From assembly GCA_017483185.1 (NCBI GenBank), contig JAFULM010000004.1, positions 1 to 57,181 on the forward strand: 57,181 nucleotides of DNA, given 5' to 3'. Positions 1-9,844 of the stretch are shown piece by piece (position 1 is the stretch's first letter; every line of letters begins with the position of its first letter). This stretch comes from Prevotella sp. (GTDB lineage Bacteria > Bacteroidota > Bacteroidia > Bacteroidales > Bacteroidaceae). The notes beneath the pieces were generated by a model that saw nothing but the letters and a program-made list of their open reading frames with translations, was not told where the DNA came from and made no database searches. A program made the translations under genes and the position numbers.

Positions 1-35
1 CCTTTCCAACTGCGATTGAATCGCAGTTGGAAAGG
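1..35. repeat. Perfect 17-bp inverted repeat at the window edge
   Basis: Bases 1-17 (CCTTTCCAACTGCGATT) are the exact reverse complement of 19-35, with one base between them. The two arms would form a near loop-free hairpin. It lies just beyond the end of the HIT gene and may continue past the left edge. It has no T-run on the minus strand, so it is closer to an intergenic palindrome than to a classical terminator. Confidence 0.8.
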
Positions 36-77
36 CGCCAGCCCATTCTTCACTCTTCACTCTTCACTTTCCATTCT

Positions 78-479
78 TCACTCTTCGTTCTTCATTTCCT
101 CTCGGATGCTTTCTGCTATTACCTTAAACTCCTCGTCGCTCAGTTTCAGCTTGGGGTTTGAGAAGAGCATGTCCTTTTCCGAGTTCATCGGAACCAGGTG
201 TATGTGTGCGTGGGGCACCTCCAATCCGAGCACGGCCATACCGACCTTGATACAAGGGAAGGCCCGCTTGATGGCGGCGGCCACCTTTTTGGCAAAAACA
301 GTCATTTCGGCCAGTTCCTCGTCTGACAGGTCGAAGATATAGTCGACCTCACGGCGCGGTATGACCAGCGTGTGACCTTTCACCAGCGGATTGATGTCGA
401 GGAAAGCATAAAACTTATCCGACTCCGCACATTTGTAGCTCGGTATTTCCCCGGCGGCTATCTTTGCAAATATTCCCAT
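78..479 (-). CDS. HIT family protein (histidine triad hydrolase)
   Basis: This 133-residue protein has the histidine triad HAHIHLVP with H90, H92 and H94, and a normal N-terminal HIT fold start (residues 1-45, ending GHTLVIPRR). HIT proteins hydrolyse nucleoside phosphoramidates or dinucleotides; the exact substrate cannot be read from sequence. Length is normal for bacterial HIT proteins of the HinT type. It lies 110 bp downstream of greA on the same strand with no clear terminator between them, so co-transcription is likely (inference). The ATG at 479 is the only sensible start, since the conserved motif FAKIAAGEIP follows at once. Confidence 0.95.
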   Translation of the reverse strand: MGIFAKIAAGEIPSYKCAESDKFYAFLDINPLVKGHTLVIPRREVDYIFDLSDEELAEMTVFAKKVAAAIKRAFPCIKVGMAVLGLEVPHAHIHLVPMNSEKDMLFSNPKLKLSDEEFKVIAESIREEMKNEE

Positions 480-589
480 CGTCTTTGTCTTTCAATTAAA
501 ATGGTTACAGATTTTCTATCAGTCGGTTTCAGTGACGCCTGCCGGCCTTTGTATGACAACCGCCGCACAACGTCCTTTCCTCCGCAGGA

Positions 590-1057
590 TCACGAGATGG
601 ATATGTTGTCGATGCGGAGTTTTATCTTTCCGCGGGGGATTGTGATTTCGACTTCGTCTCCAACCTTTTTCCCGAGCAATCCCTGAGCGATCGGGGTCTT
701 GATTGATATTTTTCCTGCGCGCAGGTCTGCCTCATTCTCACTGACGATGGTATAAGCCATTTTAGCCTTTGTCGTGAGATTGGTCATCTCCACCTTACAC
801 AAAATCTGCACCGAGTCAGTGCTCAGACGAGAGGTGTCGATGATTTTTGCGTCCTGGATTGCCAGTTTCATTTGGTTGATCTTATCCTCGAGATGCGCCT
901 GTGCCTCTTTGGCGGCATCATATTCAGAATTTTCACTCAGGTCACCCTTATCACGAGCCTCAGCAATAGCGGCTGATGCCTTCGGGCGCTCGACGCTTTC
1001 GAGGCGTCTCAACTCGGCTACCATCTTGTCGTAGCCTTCTTGTGACATGTAAGCCAT
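590..1057 (-). CDS. greA: Transcription elongation factor GreA
   Basis: 155 residues, full length for GreA. The N-terminal coiled coil (about 1-75) carries the loop GDLSENSEYDAAK (residues 38-50) with the acidic tip residues D39 and E42, which in GreA are inserted in the RNA polymerase secondary channel to stimulate cleavage of backtracked RNA. The C-terminal half is the globular FKBP-like domain. An alternative start at M4 exists; the first ATG keeps a few extra residues and is the simplest choice. The gene has a leader of about 115 nt with its own promoter and a terminator-like hairpin (separate entries), which suggests control by attenuation. Confidence 0.97.
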   Translation of the reverse strand: MAYMSQEGYDKMVAELRRLESVERPKASAAIAEARDKGDLSENSEYDAAKEAQAHLEDKINQMKLAIQDAKIIDTSRLSTDSVQILCKVEMTNLTTKAKMAYTIVSENEADLRAGKISIKTPIAQGLLGKKVGDEVEITIPRGKIKLRIDNISIS

Positions 1058-1115
1058 AATCTTTTTTCTTTAGTTGTTTATAGATCGTTTTCCGTCAAGG
1101 TATCAAAAAAAGAAA

Positions 1116-1146
1116 GAATCCCGACACCAATATCATGTCGGAATCC
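1116..1146 (-). terminator. Terminator-like hairpin inside the greA leader
   Basis: On the minus strand the arms GGATTCCGACA and TGTCGGGATTC (11 bp with two G-U pairs) enclose a short loop and are followed by a T-rich run ending in seven T (complement of A at 1105-1111). It lies between the greA promoter and the greA start codon, so it would end transcripts about 60-70 nt long before greA is reached. Confidence 0.65.
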
Positions 1147-1177
1147 TCATCCTTTTATGTATTCTTGATTTCTTTTG

Positions 1178-1209
1178 CAAAGATAGGAATTATTTCCGAA
1201 CGGGCCAAA
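1178..1209 (-). promoter_or_regulatory. greA promoter, Bacteroidetes type
   Basis: On the minus strand a TATCTTTG -7 box (1185-1178) is preceded by TTTG (1209-1206) with a 20-nt spacer, matching the Bacteroidetes consensus. The predicted start of transcription near 1171 gives a 5' leader of about 114 nt. Confidence 0.75.
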
Positions 1210-1351
1210 TCGGGGTGCATTAATTTTTAATTTTTCAGAGGTTTAGACCACTTTTCATTGCTTTTTCACCTCTTTTTGACATCTTTTCACGCTTATTGCA
1301 TTGATTTATGTCAAGAAAGTGTTGCAGTTACACTATAAATATTTCTTTTTT

Positions 1352-1382
1352 ATTGCAGTATTAAATTATTGTCGTATCTTTG
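1352..1382 (+). promoter_or_regulatory. Promoter of a candidate small RNA
   Basis: ATTG (1352-1355), a 19-nt spacer and TATCTTTG (1375-1382) fit the Bacteroidetes promoter. It faces away from greA and towards the terminator at 1426-1450, and no coding region lies between them. Confidence 0.7.
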
Positions 1383-1388
1383 CAATGT

Positions 1389-1450
1389 GTTTTTCATAGT
1401 ATTAGATTTAAGGTTAACAAAGGTTGGGACTCAGCGGAGTCCCTTTTTTT
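1389..1450 (+). ncRNA. Candidate small RNA of about 62 nt
   Basis: The segment runs from the predicted start of transcription to an intrinsic terminator with stem GGGACTC (1426-1432), loop AGCG, GAGTCCC (1437-1443) and seven T. It contains no ORF of note. The unstructured part includes the word AGATTTAAGGTTAACAAAGG (1404-1423). From memory, similar blocks recur in intergenic regions of other Bacteroidales, which would fit a conserved small-RNA family; I could not verify this. The flanking genes greA and eno are both on the other strand, so it is not a leader of either. Confidence 0.55.
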
Positions 1451-1514
1451 ATGCAACAAATCCTGACTGACCGCGCCACGACATCTGTCTCGCGGCAAAC
1501 CTGAAAAGCCCGTA

Positions 1515-3247
<1,733 letters not shown>

Positions 3248-3871
3248 TCACCTGATGAAGTTCGTCTTCACCTTCGGTTCAACGACCGGCAGCTCCACAC
3301 CGGCCTTCCTCCCGGCCTCAATCGACTTGAGCAGCCACGCCATGTTGCGTCCCAGCTGGCGCATGGTCTGCATGCCCTCGGCGTCCTGACGCACCTCGTC
3401 GGGCGTGTTGCCATGCACCTCATTCCAGTAGTTGGACGAGACGACGGGCATCCCCGCGATGGTGAAGTAGCGGTTGAGGTCCTCGAAACCTCCCTGTGCC
3501 CCACCCCTGCGGCAGCTGACAATGGCCGCGGCGGGCTTGTTCGTATAGAGCCCCATCTTCGAGCAGAAGGCCCGGTCCATGAACGGCTTGATTGTGCCGG
3601 ATGTGCCGGCGAAATGGATCGGCGTGCCGAAGACAAAACCGTCGCACTCCGCGACCTTGTCGAGAAACTCGTTGACCGTGTCGTCGCTGTTCCAGCAGCG
3701 TTTCGTCACGCCGCATTTTCCACAGCCCGTGCATCCCATCACCGGCCTGACGCCACACCAGAACATTTCTGTTTCCACACCTGCCTCGCGGAGACAGCCG
3801 GCCACCTCCTCGAGGGCCGTATGCGTGCAGCCGTGTTTGTGGGGGCTGCCGTTGACCAAAAGTACTTTCAT
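3248..3871 (-). CDS. Flavodoxin-like NAD(P)H-dependent oxidoreductase (FMN reductase family)
   Basis: 207 residues. The N-terminus VLLVNGSPHKHGCTHTAL is the phosphate-binding loop of the NADPH-dependent FMN reductase / iron-sulfur flavoprotein family. A cysteine-rich segment GCTGCGKC followed by KRC (about residues 46-57) resembles that of iron-sulfur flavoproteins; whether it binds a cluster is unknown. GTPIHFAGTSG and the CRRGGAQGG stretch are also typical. Likely a redox enzyme of the cytoplasm; its substrate cannot be assigned. A TATATTTG promoter box (minus strand, 3919-3912) lies 40 nt upstream of the ATG. It has no operon partner. Confidence 0.88.
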   Translation of the reverse strand: MKVLLVNGSPHKHGCTHTALEEVAGCLREAGVETEMFWCGVRPVMGCTGCGKCGVTKRCWNSDDTVNEFLDKVAECDGFVFGTPIHFAGTSGTIKPFMDRAFCSKMGLYTNKPAAAIVSCRRGGAQGGFEDLNRYFTIAGMPVVSSNYWNEVHGNTPDEVRQDAEGMQTMRQLGRNMAWLLKSIEAGRKAGVELPVVEPKVKTNFIR

Positions 3872-4265
3872 AGATTTTTATGTTTATTCCGATATACTTA
3901 TATATAAGCCGCAAATATACATATTTATCAGGATTAAAACGAACGCAAACCGTACTTTTACAATCTTTCCGACAAAAGGTTTACACATTTCGGCGGCGAA
4001 AAGACAGCCGAACGTCACGCCATAGCAATGATGGCGAAACGACAGTTATGTCGACACAAAAAACGTCAAGACAACCGAACATACAACAAAACCGATGACG
4101 CATCAAACACGCACAAATGTCAGTAGAACCGATTGATTGTCAAACGATTATGCCGCAAATATCAAACACCAAAAATTGCGGATTTTCTCCGACTCATGAA
4201 AAATCCGCGGGAAAAAGACCGCTGCGAAGACGTTGTTCGCTGCTGACGGACGGAAAACGGTGAGC

Positions 4266-4556
4266 TTTCATGGCCGCGAGGGCCTTACGGCTCTCCCGCG
4301 AGGCCCTTACGGGATGACACGAGATGACGATTTTGTCATGGAAATTCTGATTTTCGCATGTTTCAAAAAAGAAAGTTCACGTCCGCCATTTTGCAATTTC
4401 ACCGCCGTTTTTCGACCGAAAAAATGCCGCGGTCTTGCCGTAAGGGCCTCCCGGGGTCGCAATGAGGCCGCCGTTGCACTCCAACAAGCACGCCGTTGCA
4501 TGACGGCGGCGGCCCCGTCAGGACCCCGTAAGGCCCTTACGGCAGAACTTTTCCGG
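4266..4556. repeat. GC-rich palindromic block, copy A
   Basis: This block contains several copies of GTAAGGGCC and its complement, including GAGGGCCTTACGGC, CCGTAAGGGCCTCCCGGGG and CCCCGTAAGGCCCTTACGGC, with central words such as GCACGCCGTTGCA. Related blocks lie at 20979-21092, 39709-39812 and 49309-49582. The AT-rich flank of this copy shares the word TTAGACTTGCACGCG with the copy at 49.6 kb. Confidence 0.75.
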
Positions 4557-4833
4557 CAAAAACAAGGCGAAAAAGTTGCACACTTGGCCACAAACACACG
4601 TCAACCAGCTATCCGTCAACACGTTAGACTTGCACGCGCAAAACTCGCAAATTTGAAAATAAAAATCCCGCGGCCCGAAATTCTCGAGTTTTGCAAACCT
4701 TTTGTCCATATATTTCCTAATTTCACCGTCACGTCCCATTTTTTCGGAACAATAGGCCATCGCCGGATAAGACAGGATGCGGCTCAGCAATGGCAAACCT
4801 CAGCAATGCAAAATTCAAAATTTACGTTTTTCA

Positions 4834-4865
4834 TTTGGCATTGAACCCGCCTTTCACTATCTTTG
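4834..4865 (+). promoter_or_regulatory. Promoter upstream of the truncated four-helix gene
   Basis: TTTG (4834-4837), a 20-nt spacer and TATCTTTG (4858-4865) match the Bacteroidetes consensus. The predicted start near 4872 leaves a leader of about 100 nt before the ATG at 4974. Confidence 0.7.
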
Positions 4866-4973
4866 CAACTAATACGGCAATAACGTCCGATGACGGCAAA
4901 CAGAGCTGATAAATTGTCTGAAACGCCATAACCATATTACCATAGAATATCTATAAGCTGCGAAACCGCAAAT

Positions 4974-5144
4974 ATGGAAGGTATAATAAAAGACACCGGT
5001 GACTACAAGAGATTGCTGTCATATCGAAAGACCGACGTGATTTATCAAATCACCTACTACTTCTGTCACAGCTATCTGGCGAAAGGTGACCGGACCGTCG
5101 ACCAAATGGTTCAGGCGGCACGCAGACAGAAGCGGGGATACTGA
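4974..5144 (+). pseudogene. Truncated four-helix-bundle protein (S23-like family), 56 residues
   Basis: The frame from ATG 4974 reads MEGIIKDTGDYKRLLSYRKT and continues through TYYFCHSYLAKGDRTVDQMV to the end QAARRQKRGY. From memory this matches the N-terminal third of Bacteroidetes four-helix-bundle suffix-domain proteins, where the sequence normally continues after QAARSGKQN into two more helices (total around 200 residues). Here the reading frame ends right after that point, so only about one helical hairpin remains. It has a good promoter, so it may be expressed. It could be a decayed gene or a deliberate short form; I favour decay because the break falls inside a conserved motif and the downstream DNA is repeat-like. 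Confidence 0.6.
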
Positions 5145-5154
5145 AGGGAAAAAG

Positions 5155-5262
5155 GTCGATAAAGTCTTTAATCCTTAAAGTCCTTAAGGTCACTGAGGCG
5201 TCCACAATCCGTGAGGCGTCCTTAAAGACCCTAATGATCTTAAAGACCTTAAAGACCTCAGA
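5155..5262. repeat. Degenerate CTTAAAGACCTTAAAG repeat
   Basis: Words such as CTTTAATCCTTAAAGTCCTT, GAGGCGTCC (twice) and CTTAAAGACCTTAAAGACCT recur in direct and inverted order between the truncated gene and the GH95 gene. No gene is seen here. Confidence 0.6.
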
Positions 5263-5298
5263 AAAAAGAAGAAAACCCAAAAAGACAACAATACAACC

Positions 5299-7737
5299 AT
5301 GAGACAATCCACAACCCTGACCATCGCAGCCACACTGTGGCTCACGGCAGCCGCCGCACAACCCTCCGGCGACAGCAACACCGACAGACTCACCCTCCGA
5401 TACGACCGGCCGGCCGAACACTTTGAGGAAGCACTCGTCATCGGCAACGGAACGATGGGCGCCACCATCTACGGCGGCACGCGCACGGACAACATATCGC
5501 TCAACGACCTGACCCTCTGGACTGGCGAACCGGACATCGCCGTTACCACGCCGGGCGCACACAAGGCTCTGCCGGAGATACGCTCGCTGCTGGACAAGGA
5601 GGACTATCGTGCCGCCAACCGCGCCAACCAGAAGTTGCAGGGCCACTACAGCGAGAGCTATCAGCCGATGGGGCGGCTGACCATAGAATATACGGACCAT
5701 GCGTCCCGCAACATCACCGGCTACAACCGCAGTCTCGACCTCAACGAGGCTGTCGCCACTACTGAATATCTCGATCGCGGACGGGCCTTTCGGAGCAGCT
5801 ATTTCGCCTCTGCACCCGACTCGGTCATCGTCATCCGGCTGAGTTCAATGAGCGAACGTGGCATCCATGCCACACTGCGCTTTGCATCCCAGCTGCCCTG
5901 CGCGGTAACGTCGGCCGACGGAGAGATCACGGCCGACGGATATGCCGCCTACCGGTCGTACCCGGGATATTATAAAGGTGTGGGTGACGATGAGCGCCAT
6001 CTCTACGACCCCGAGCGCGGCATCCGCTTCCGCACGCTCATACGCGCCGTCGCCGCACCGGGTGACGGTACGGTCAGGAGTCACCCGACGGGCGACGTCA
6101 CCATCGACGGATGTCATGAGGTGACGGTCATCGTGGCCTGCGTGACGAGCTTCAACGGCAGCGACCGCAATCCGGCCACCGACGGACGCGACTACCGACG
6201 TGACGTCAAACGGCGCATGGCGCGAGCCGCACGCAAGACGTACGACGAACTGCTGCACACCCATCTGTATGACTATCAGCGTTTCTTCGGGCGCGTCAGC
6301 ATCGACCTCGGACGGACCGACCCGGCCATTGCGGCCATGCCGACCGATCGTCAGTTGCGCCTCTACACGGACAGTATGCAACACAATCCGGACCTCGAAG
6401 CGCTCTATTTTCAGTATGGCCGCTATCTTCTTATCTCATCATCACGCACCGAGGGTGTGCCGGCCAATCTGCAGGGACTCTGGAACGAAAGGCTGACACC
6501 GCCGTGGAGCTGTAATTATACGACGAACATCAATCTCGAGGAGAACTACTGGGCGGCCGAAACGGCCAATCTGAGCGAGATGCACCGCCCGCTGCTCTCG
6601 TTCATACGGCAGCTGACGCGCACGGGACGGGAGACGGCACGCGAATACTACGGTGTCGACCGGGGCTGGTGCCTGGGACACAACACGGACATCTGGGCCA
6701 TGACCTGCCCCGTCGGCTACGGCACGGGAAGTCCGTCGTGGGCCTGCTGGAACATGGGTGGCGCGTGGGTGAGCACCCACATCTGGGAGCACTATCTCTT
6801 CACGCAGGACCGCCGCTGGCTCGAAGACAACTACGAACTGCTCAAAGGGGCGGCCGAGTTCTGTCTCGGATGGCTCATCGAGAAGGACGGACGGCTGATG
6901 ACCTCGCCGTCGACCTCGCCCGAAAATCTCTATCTGACGCCCAACGGGTATAGCGGCGCGACGCTCTACGGCGGCACGGCCGACCTGGCCATGACGCGCG
7001 AATGTCTCATCGACGCCCGCGAGGCAGCACGCACGCTGGGACGCGACAAGGATTTCGTCAAGGAGATTGACCGCACGCTGGCCCGCCTTGCGCCCTATCG
7101 CGTCGGCAGCGACGGCAATCTGCAGGAGTGGTATCACGACTGGAAGGACAAGGACCCGCAGCACCGCCATCAGTCCCACCTCTTCGGACTCTATCCGGGC
7201 CACCATCTCTCCGTCGACAAGACGCCCGAACTGGCACGCGCCTGCGCACGGACATTGGAAATCAAGGGCGACAACACCACGGGATGGAGCACGGGATGGC
7301 GCGTCAATCTCTACGCCCGGCTGGGCGACAGCGAAGGTGCATACCACATCTACCGACGGCTGCTGAACTACGTCAGTCCCGACGGATACAAAGGCAATGA
7401 CGCACGTCGCGGCGGCGGAACCTACCCCAACCTGCTCGACGCCCATTCGCCGTTCCAGATAGACGGCAACTTCGGCGGCTGTGCCGGTGTCATCGAGATG
7501 CTCATGCAGTCGTCCCCGACGTCCATCACGCTACTCCCCGCCCTGCCGAAAGAATGGAAAGACGGTAGCGTGAGCGGCATCTGCGCCCGCGGCGGATTTG
7601 TTGTCAGCATGACGTGGCGGGACGGTCGCGTCACGGCGCTCAGCGTGACGGCACGCACAACAGGACGGACGACGCTCAAGTTTAACGGTCGCAACCGCAA
7701 GATCAGCCTCAAGGCGGGTGAGACGTGGACGATGTGA
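5299..7737 (+). CDS. Secreted glycoside hydrolase family 95 (alpha-L-fucosidase or alpha-L-galactosidase type)
   Basis: 812 residues, normal for GH95. A signal peptide (MRQSTTLTIAATLWLTAAAAQ) is followed by an N-terminal beta-sandwich starting LRYDRPAEHFEEALVIGNG, then the (alpha/alpha)6 barrel. The active-site motifs are visible: YTTNINLEENYW near residue 404 (the two Asn that activate water), SPEN near 542 (the catalytic acid Glu), and HSPFQIDGNFGG near 714-727 (Asp). GH95 enzymes release terminal alpha-1,2-fucose from host or milk glycans, or alpha-L-galactose from plant glycans; sequence alone does not decide. No SusC/SusD pair or other glycosidase lies next to it, so it is an orphan rather than part of a full polysaccharide locus. 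A terminator follows at 7749-7784. Confidence 0.95.
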   Translation: MRQSTTLTIAATLWLTAAAAQPSGDSNTDRLTLRYDRPAEHFEEALVIGNGTMGATIYGGTRTDNISLNDLTLWTGEPDIAVTTPGAHKALPEIRSLLDKEDYRAANRANQKLQGHYSESYQPMGRLTIEYTDHASRNITGYNRSLDLNEAVATTEYLDRGRAFRSSYFASAPDSVIVIRLSSMSERGIHATLRFASQLPCAVTSADGEITADGYAAYRSYPGYYKGVGDDERHLYDPERGIRFRTLIRAVAAPGDGTVRSHPTGDVTIDGCHEVTVIVACVTSFNGSDRNPATDGRDYRRDVKRRMARAARKTYDELLHTHLYDYQRFFGRVSIDLGRTDPAIAAMPTDRQLRLYTDSMQHNPDLEALYFQYGRYLLISSSRTEGVPANLQGLWNERLTPPWSCNYTTNINLEENYWAAETANLSEMHRPLLSFIRQLTRTGRETAREYYGVDRGWCLGHNTDIWAMTCPVGYGTGSPSWACWNMGGAWVSTHIWEHYLFTQDRRWLEDNYELLKGAAEFCLGWLIEKDGRLMTSPSTSPENLYLTPNGYSGATLYGGTADLAMTRECLIDAREAARTLGRDKDFVKEIDRTLARLAPYRVGSDGNLQEWYHDWKDKDPQHRHQSHLFGLYPGHHLSVDKTPELARACARTLEIKGDNTTGWSTGWRVNLYARLGDSEGAYHIYRRLLNYVSPDGYKGNDARRGGGTYPNLLDAHSPFQIDGNFGGCAGVIEMLMQSSPTSITLLPALPKEWKDGSVSGICARGGFVVSMTWRDGRVTALSVTARTTGRTTLKFNGRNRKISLKAGETWTM

Positions 7738-7748
7738 TAGTAGTCAAG

Positions 7749-7784
7749 AAAAATGCACATTGCATGTAGCAAATGTGCATTTTT
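7749..7784 (+). terminator. Terminator after the GH95 gene
   Basis: Arms AAAAATGCACAT (7749-7760) and ATGTGCATTTTT (7773-7784) are exact reverse complements with a 12-nt loop and a T-rich right arm, 12 nt after the stop codon. Confidence 0.8.
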
Positions 7785-7796
7785 CGCCTCATTTTC

Positions 7797-7827
7797 TTTG
7801 CATTACAACAAAAAAAGACTACTTTTG
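7797..7827 (+). promoter_or_regulatory. Promoter of the etfB-etfA-acd operon
   Basis: TTTG (7797-7800), a 19-nt spacer and TACTTTTG (7820-7827) fit the Bacteroidetes consensus. The start near 7834 gives a leader of about 100 nt. Confidence 0.75.
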
Positions 7828-7936
7828 CATGGTTTATGCCGTATAATATATTATAAGGTGTCGGTATCGCGTGCGACAGTCTGTCGCGACGGCCGGCATA
7901 TTCGTTACGGATCTTTACAATAACTAAAATAATTTT

Positions 7937-8806
7937 ATGAGTTTGAAAATCGTTGTACTTGCCAAGCAAGTACCTGACACAAGAAATGTGGGCAAAGACG
8001 CCATGACGGCTGAAGGCACGGTCAACCGCGCCGCGCTGCCCGCAATTTTCAATCCCGAGGACCTCAACGCCTTGGAACAGGCTCTGAGACTGAAGGAACA
8101 GAACCCCGGTTCAACCGTGGGCATACTGACGATGGGCCCGCCCCGCGCGGCCGAAATCATACGTCAGGGTCTCTATCGCGGTGCAGACACGGGATGGCTA
8201 CTGACCGACCGGCTTTTTGCCGGAGCCGACACTTTGGCCACTTCCTACGCTCTGGCCACCGCAATCCAGAAAATCGGTGACGTTGACGTCGTCATCGGAG
8301 GACGTCAGGCCATCGACGGCGACACGGCACAGGTAGGACCGCAGGTCGCACAGAAACTGGGACTGTCGCAGGTGACATACGCCGAGGAAATCACAAAGTG
8401 TGAAAACGGCAAGCTGACCATACGCCGCCATATCGACGGCGGTGTCGAGACGGTCGAGGCTCCGATGCCTATCGTCATCACCGTAAACGGAAGCGCAGCG
8501 CCCTGCCGTCCGTGCAACGCCAAGCTGGTCATGAAATACAAGCGCGCAAAGGCTCCGCTGGAGTGCACTCCCGACATGCCGTACAAGGAACTGTATGAGG
8601 AGCGTCCCTATCTGACACTGAACCAGTGGTCGGTTGCCGACGTCGACGGTGACCCGCAGCAGTGCGGTCTCTCCGGCTCGCCCACAAAGGTGAAGGCCGT
8701 CCAGAACATCGTCTTCCAAACCAAGGAGAGCAAGACGCTGACCGGCAGCGACACTGACGTGGAGAGCATGATAAAGGAGTTACTCGAAGAGAAAATCATT
8801 GGATAA
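7937..8806 (+). CDS. etfB: Electron transfer flavoprotein subunit beta
   Basis: 289 residues, slightly longer than classical EtfB (about 250-260) but with the family features: the start LKIVVLAKQVPDT, the AMP-binding half, and GGRQAIDGDTAQVGPQ near residues 120-136. With EtfA it forms the FAD-containing ETF heterodimer that carries electrons to or from acyl-CoA dehydrogenases. It is the first gene of a three-gene operon; etfA starts 9 nt after its stop codon, and the acyl-CoA dehydrogenase 3 nt after etfA. The physiological electron partner (ferredoxin bifurcation or quinone) cannot be told from this window. Confidence 0.95.
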   Translation: MSLKIVVLAKQVPDTRNVGKDAMTAEGTVNRAALPAIFNPEDLNALEQALRLKEQNPGSTVGILTMGPPRAAEIIRQGLYRGADTGWLLTDRLFAGADTLATSYALATAIQKIGDVDVVIGGRQAIDGDTAQVGPQVAQKLGLSQVTYAEEITKCENGKLTIRRHIDGGVETVEAPMPIVITVNGSAAPCRPCNAKLVMKYKRAKAPLECTPDMPYKELYEERPYLTLNQWSVADVDGDPQQCGLSGSPTKVKAVQNIVFQTKESKTLTGSDTDVESMIKELLEEKIIG

Positions 8807-8815
8807 GTTTGAAAT

Positions 8816-9841
8816 ATGGCTAACAACGTTTTTGTATATTGCGAAATAGAGGGCACTCAGGTACAGGAAGTATCACAGGAGTTGCTCACAAAGGGCCGCA
8901 AGCTGGCCAATGAACTCGGCGTGGAGCTGCACGCCATCGTTGCCGGAACGGGCATCAAGGGCGCCGTGGAAGAGCAGATTTTGCCTTACGGCGTTGACAA
9001 GCTGTTCGTCTTCGACGGCGAAGGCCTGTTCCCATACACGTCGGCTCCCCACACGGAGATTCTCGTCAACCTCTTCAAGGAGGAGCAGCCGCAGATCTGT
9101 CTGATGGGTGCCACGGTAATCGGACGCGACCTCGGACCGCGCGTGTCGTCCTCGCTGACCAGCGGACTGACTGCCGACTGTACACAGCTGGAAATCGGCG
9201 ACTACGACGACAAGAAGTCCGGCAAGCACTATGAGGGTCTGCTCTATCAGATCCGTCCGGCTTTCGGCGGCAACATCGTCGCAACGATTGTCAATCCCGA
9301 CCACCGTCCGCAGATGGCGACGGTACGCTCCGGCGTGATGCAGAAGGCCGTCTACGAGGGCGAAAGCCGCAAGGAAGTGGTCTATCCCGAGGTGTCTAAG
9401 TACGTAAGCGCAGAAGCATATATCGTCAAGGTGCTCGACCGTCAGGTGGAGGAAGCCAAGCACAACCTGAAAGGTGCCCCCATCGTCGTTGCCGGTGGCT
9501 ACGGCGTGGGCTCTAAGGAAGGCTTCGACCTGCTCTTCAAGCTGGCCAAGGAACTTCACGGAGAGGTCGGCGCAAGCCGCGCCGCCGTGGATGCAGGCTG
9601 GGTTGACCACGACCGACAGATCGGTCAGACGGGCGTCACGGTCCATCCGAAGGTATATATCGCCTGCGGCATCAGCGGACAGATACAGCACATCGCCGGT
9701 ATGCAGGACTCCGGTATCATCATCTCCGTGAACAGCGACCCGGAAGCTCCTATCAACAAGATTGCCGACTACGTCATCGTGGGCACGGTTGAGGAGGTTG
9801 TGCCGAAATTGATTAAGTATTACAAGCAGAACAGTAAGTAA
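8816..9841 (+). CDS. etfA: Electron transfer flavoprotein subunit alpha
   Basis: 341 residues, normal length. The N-terminal half is the adenine-nucleotide alpha-hydrolase-like domain. The C-terminal FAD domain (about residues 200-341) carries VVAGGYGVGSKEGF, GQTGVTVHPKVYIACGISG near 270-288 and ISVNSDPEAPI, all diagnostic of EtfA. There is no N-terminal ferredoxin domain, unlike some bifurcating forms. It lies 9 nt after etfB and 3 nt before the dehydrogenase, so the three products are surely made together. Confidence 0.96.
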   Translation: MANNVFVYCEIEGTQVQEVSQELLTKGRKLANELGVELHAIVAGTGIKGAVEEQILPYGVDKLFVFDGEGLFPYTSAPHTEILVNLFKEEQPQICLMGATVIGRDLGPRVSSSLTSGLTADCTQLEIGDYDDKKSGKHYEGLLYQIRPAFGGNIVATIVNPDHRPQMATVRSGVMQKAVYEGESRKEVVYPEVSKYVSAEAYIVKVLDRQVEEAKHNLKGAPIVVAGGYGVGSKEGFDLLFKLAKELHGEVGASRAAVDAGWVDHDRQIGQTGVTVHPKVYIACGISGQIQHIAGMQDSGIIISVNSDPEAPINKIADYVIVGTVEEVVPKLIKYYKQNSK

Positions 9842-9844
9842 GCT

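Larger units (their letters stand above)
3872..4973. other. Gene-poor repeat region
   Basis: About 1.1 kb with no convincing gene. An open frame at 4233-4844 is built over a GC-rich repeat block (see separate entry) and has no recognisable domain. The left part (3920-4200) is AT-rich with no structure I can name. The right part ends in the promoter of the truncated gene at 4974. Confidence 0.6.

Noticed and set aside
4233-4844. 203-residue open frame on the plus strand
   Set aside because: It runs across GC-rich repeat copy A, has no recognisable domain and ends without conserved features; composition matches the repeat, not a gene.
5299-7737. Polysaccharide utilisation locus
   Set aside because: The GH95 gene has no SusC/SusD, regulator or other glycosidase next to it.
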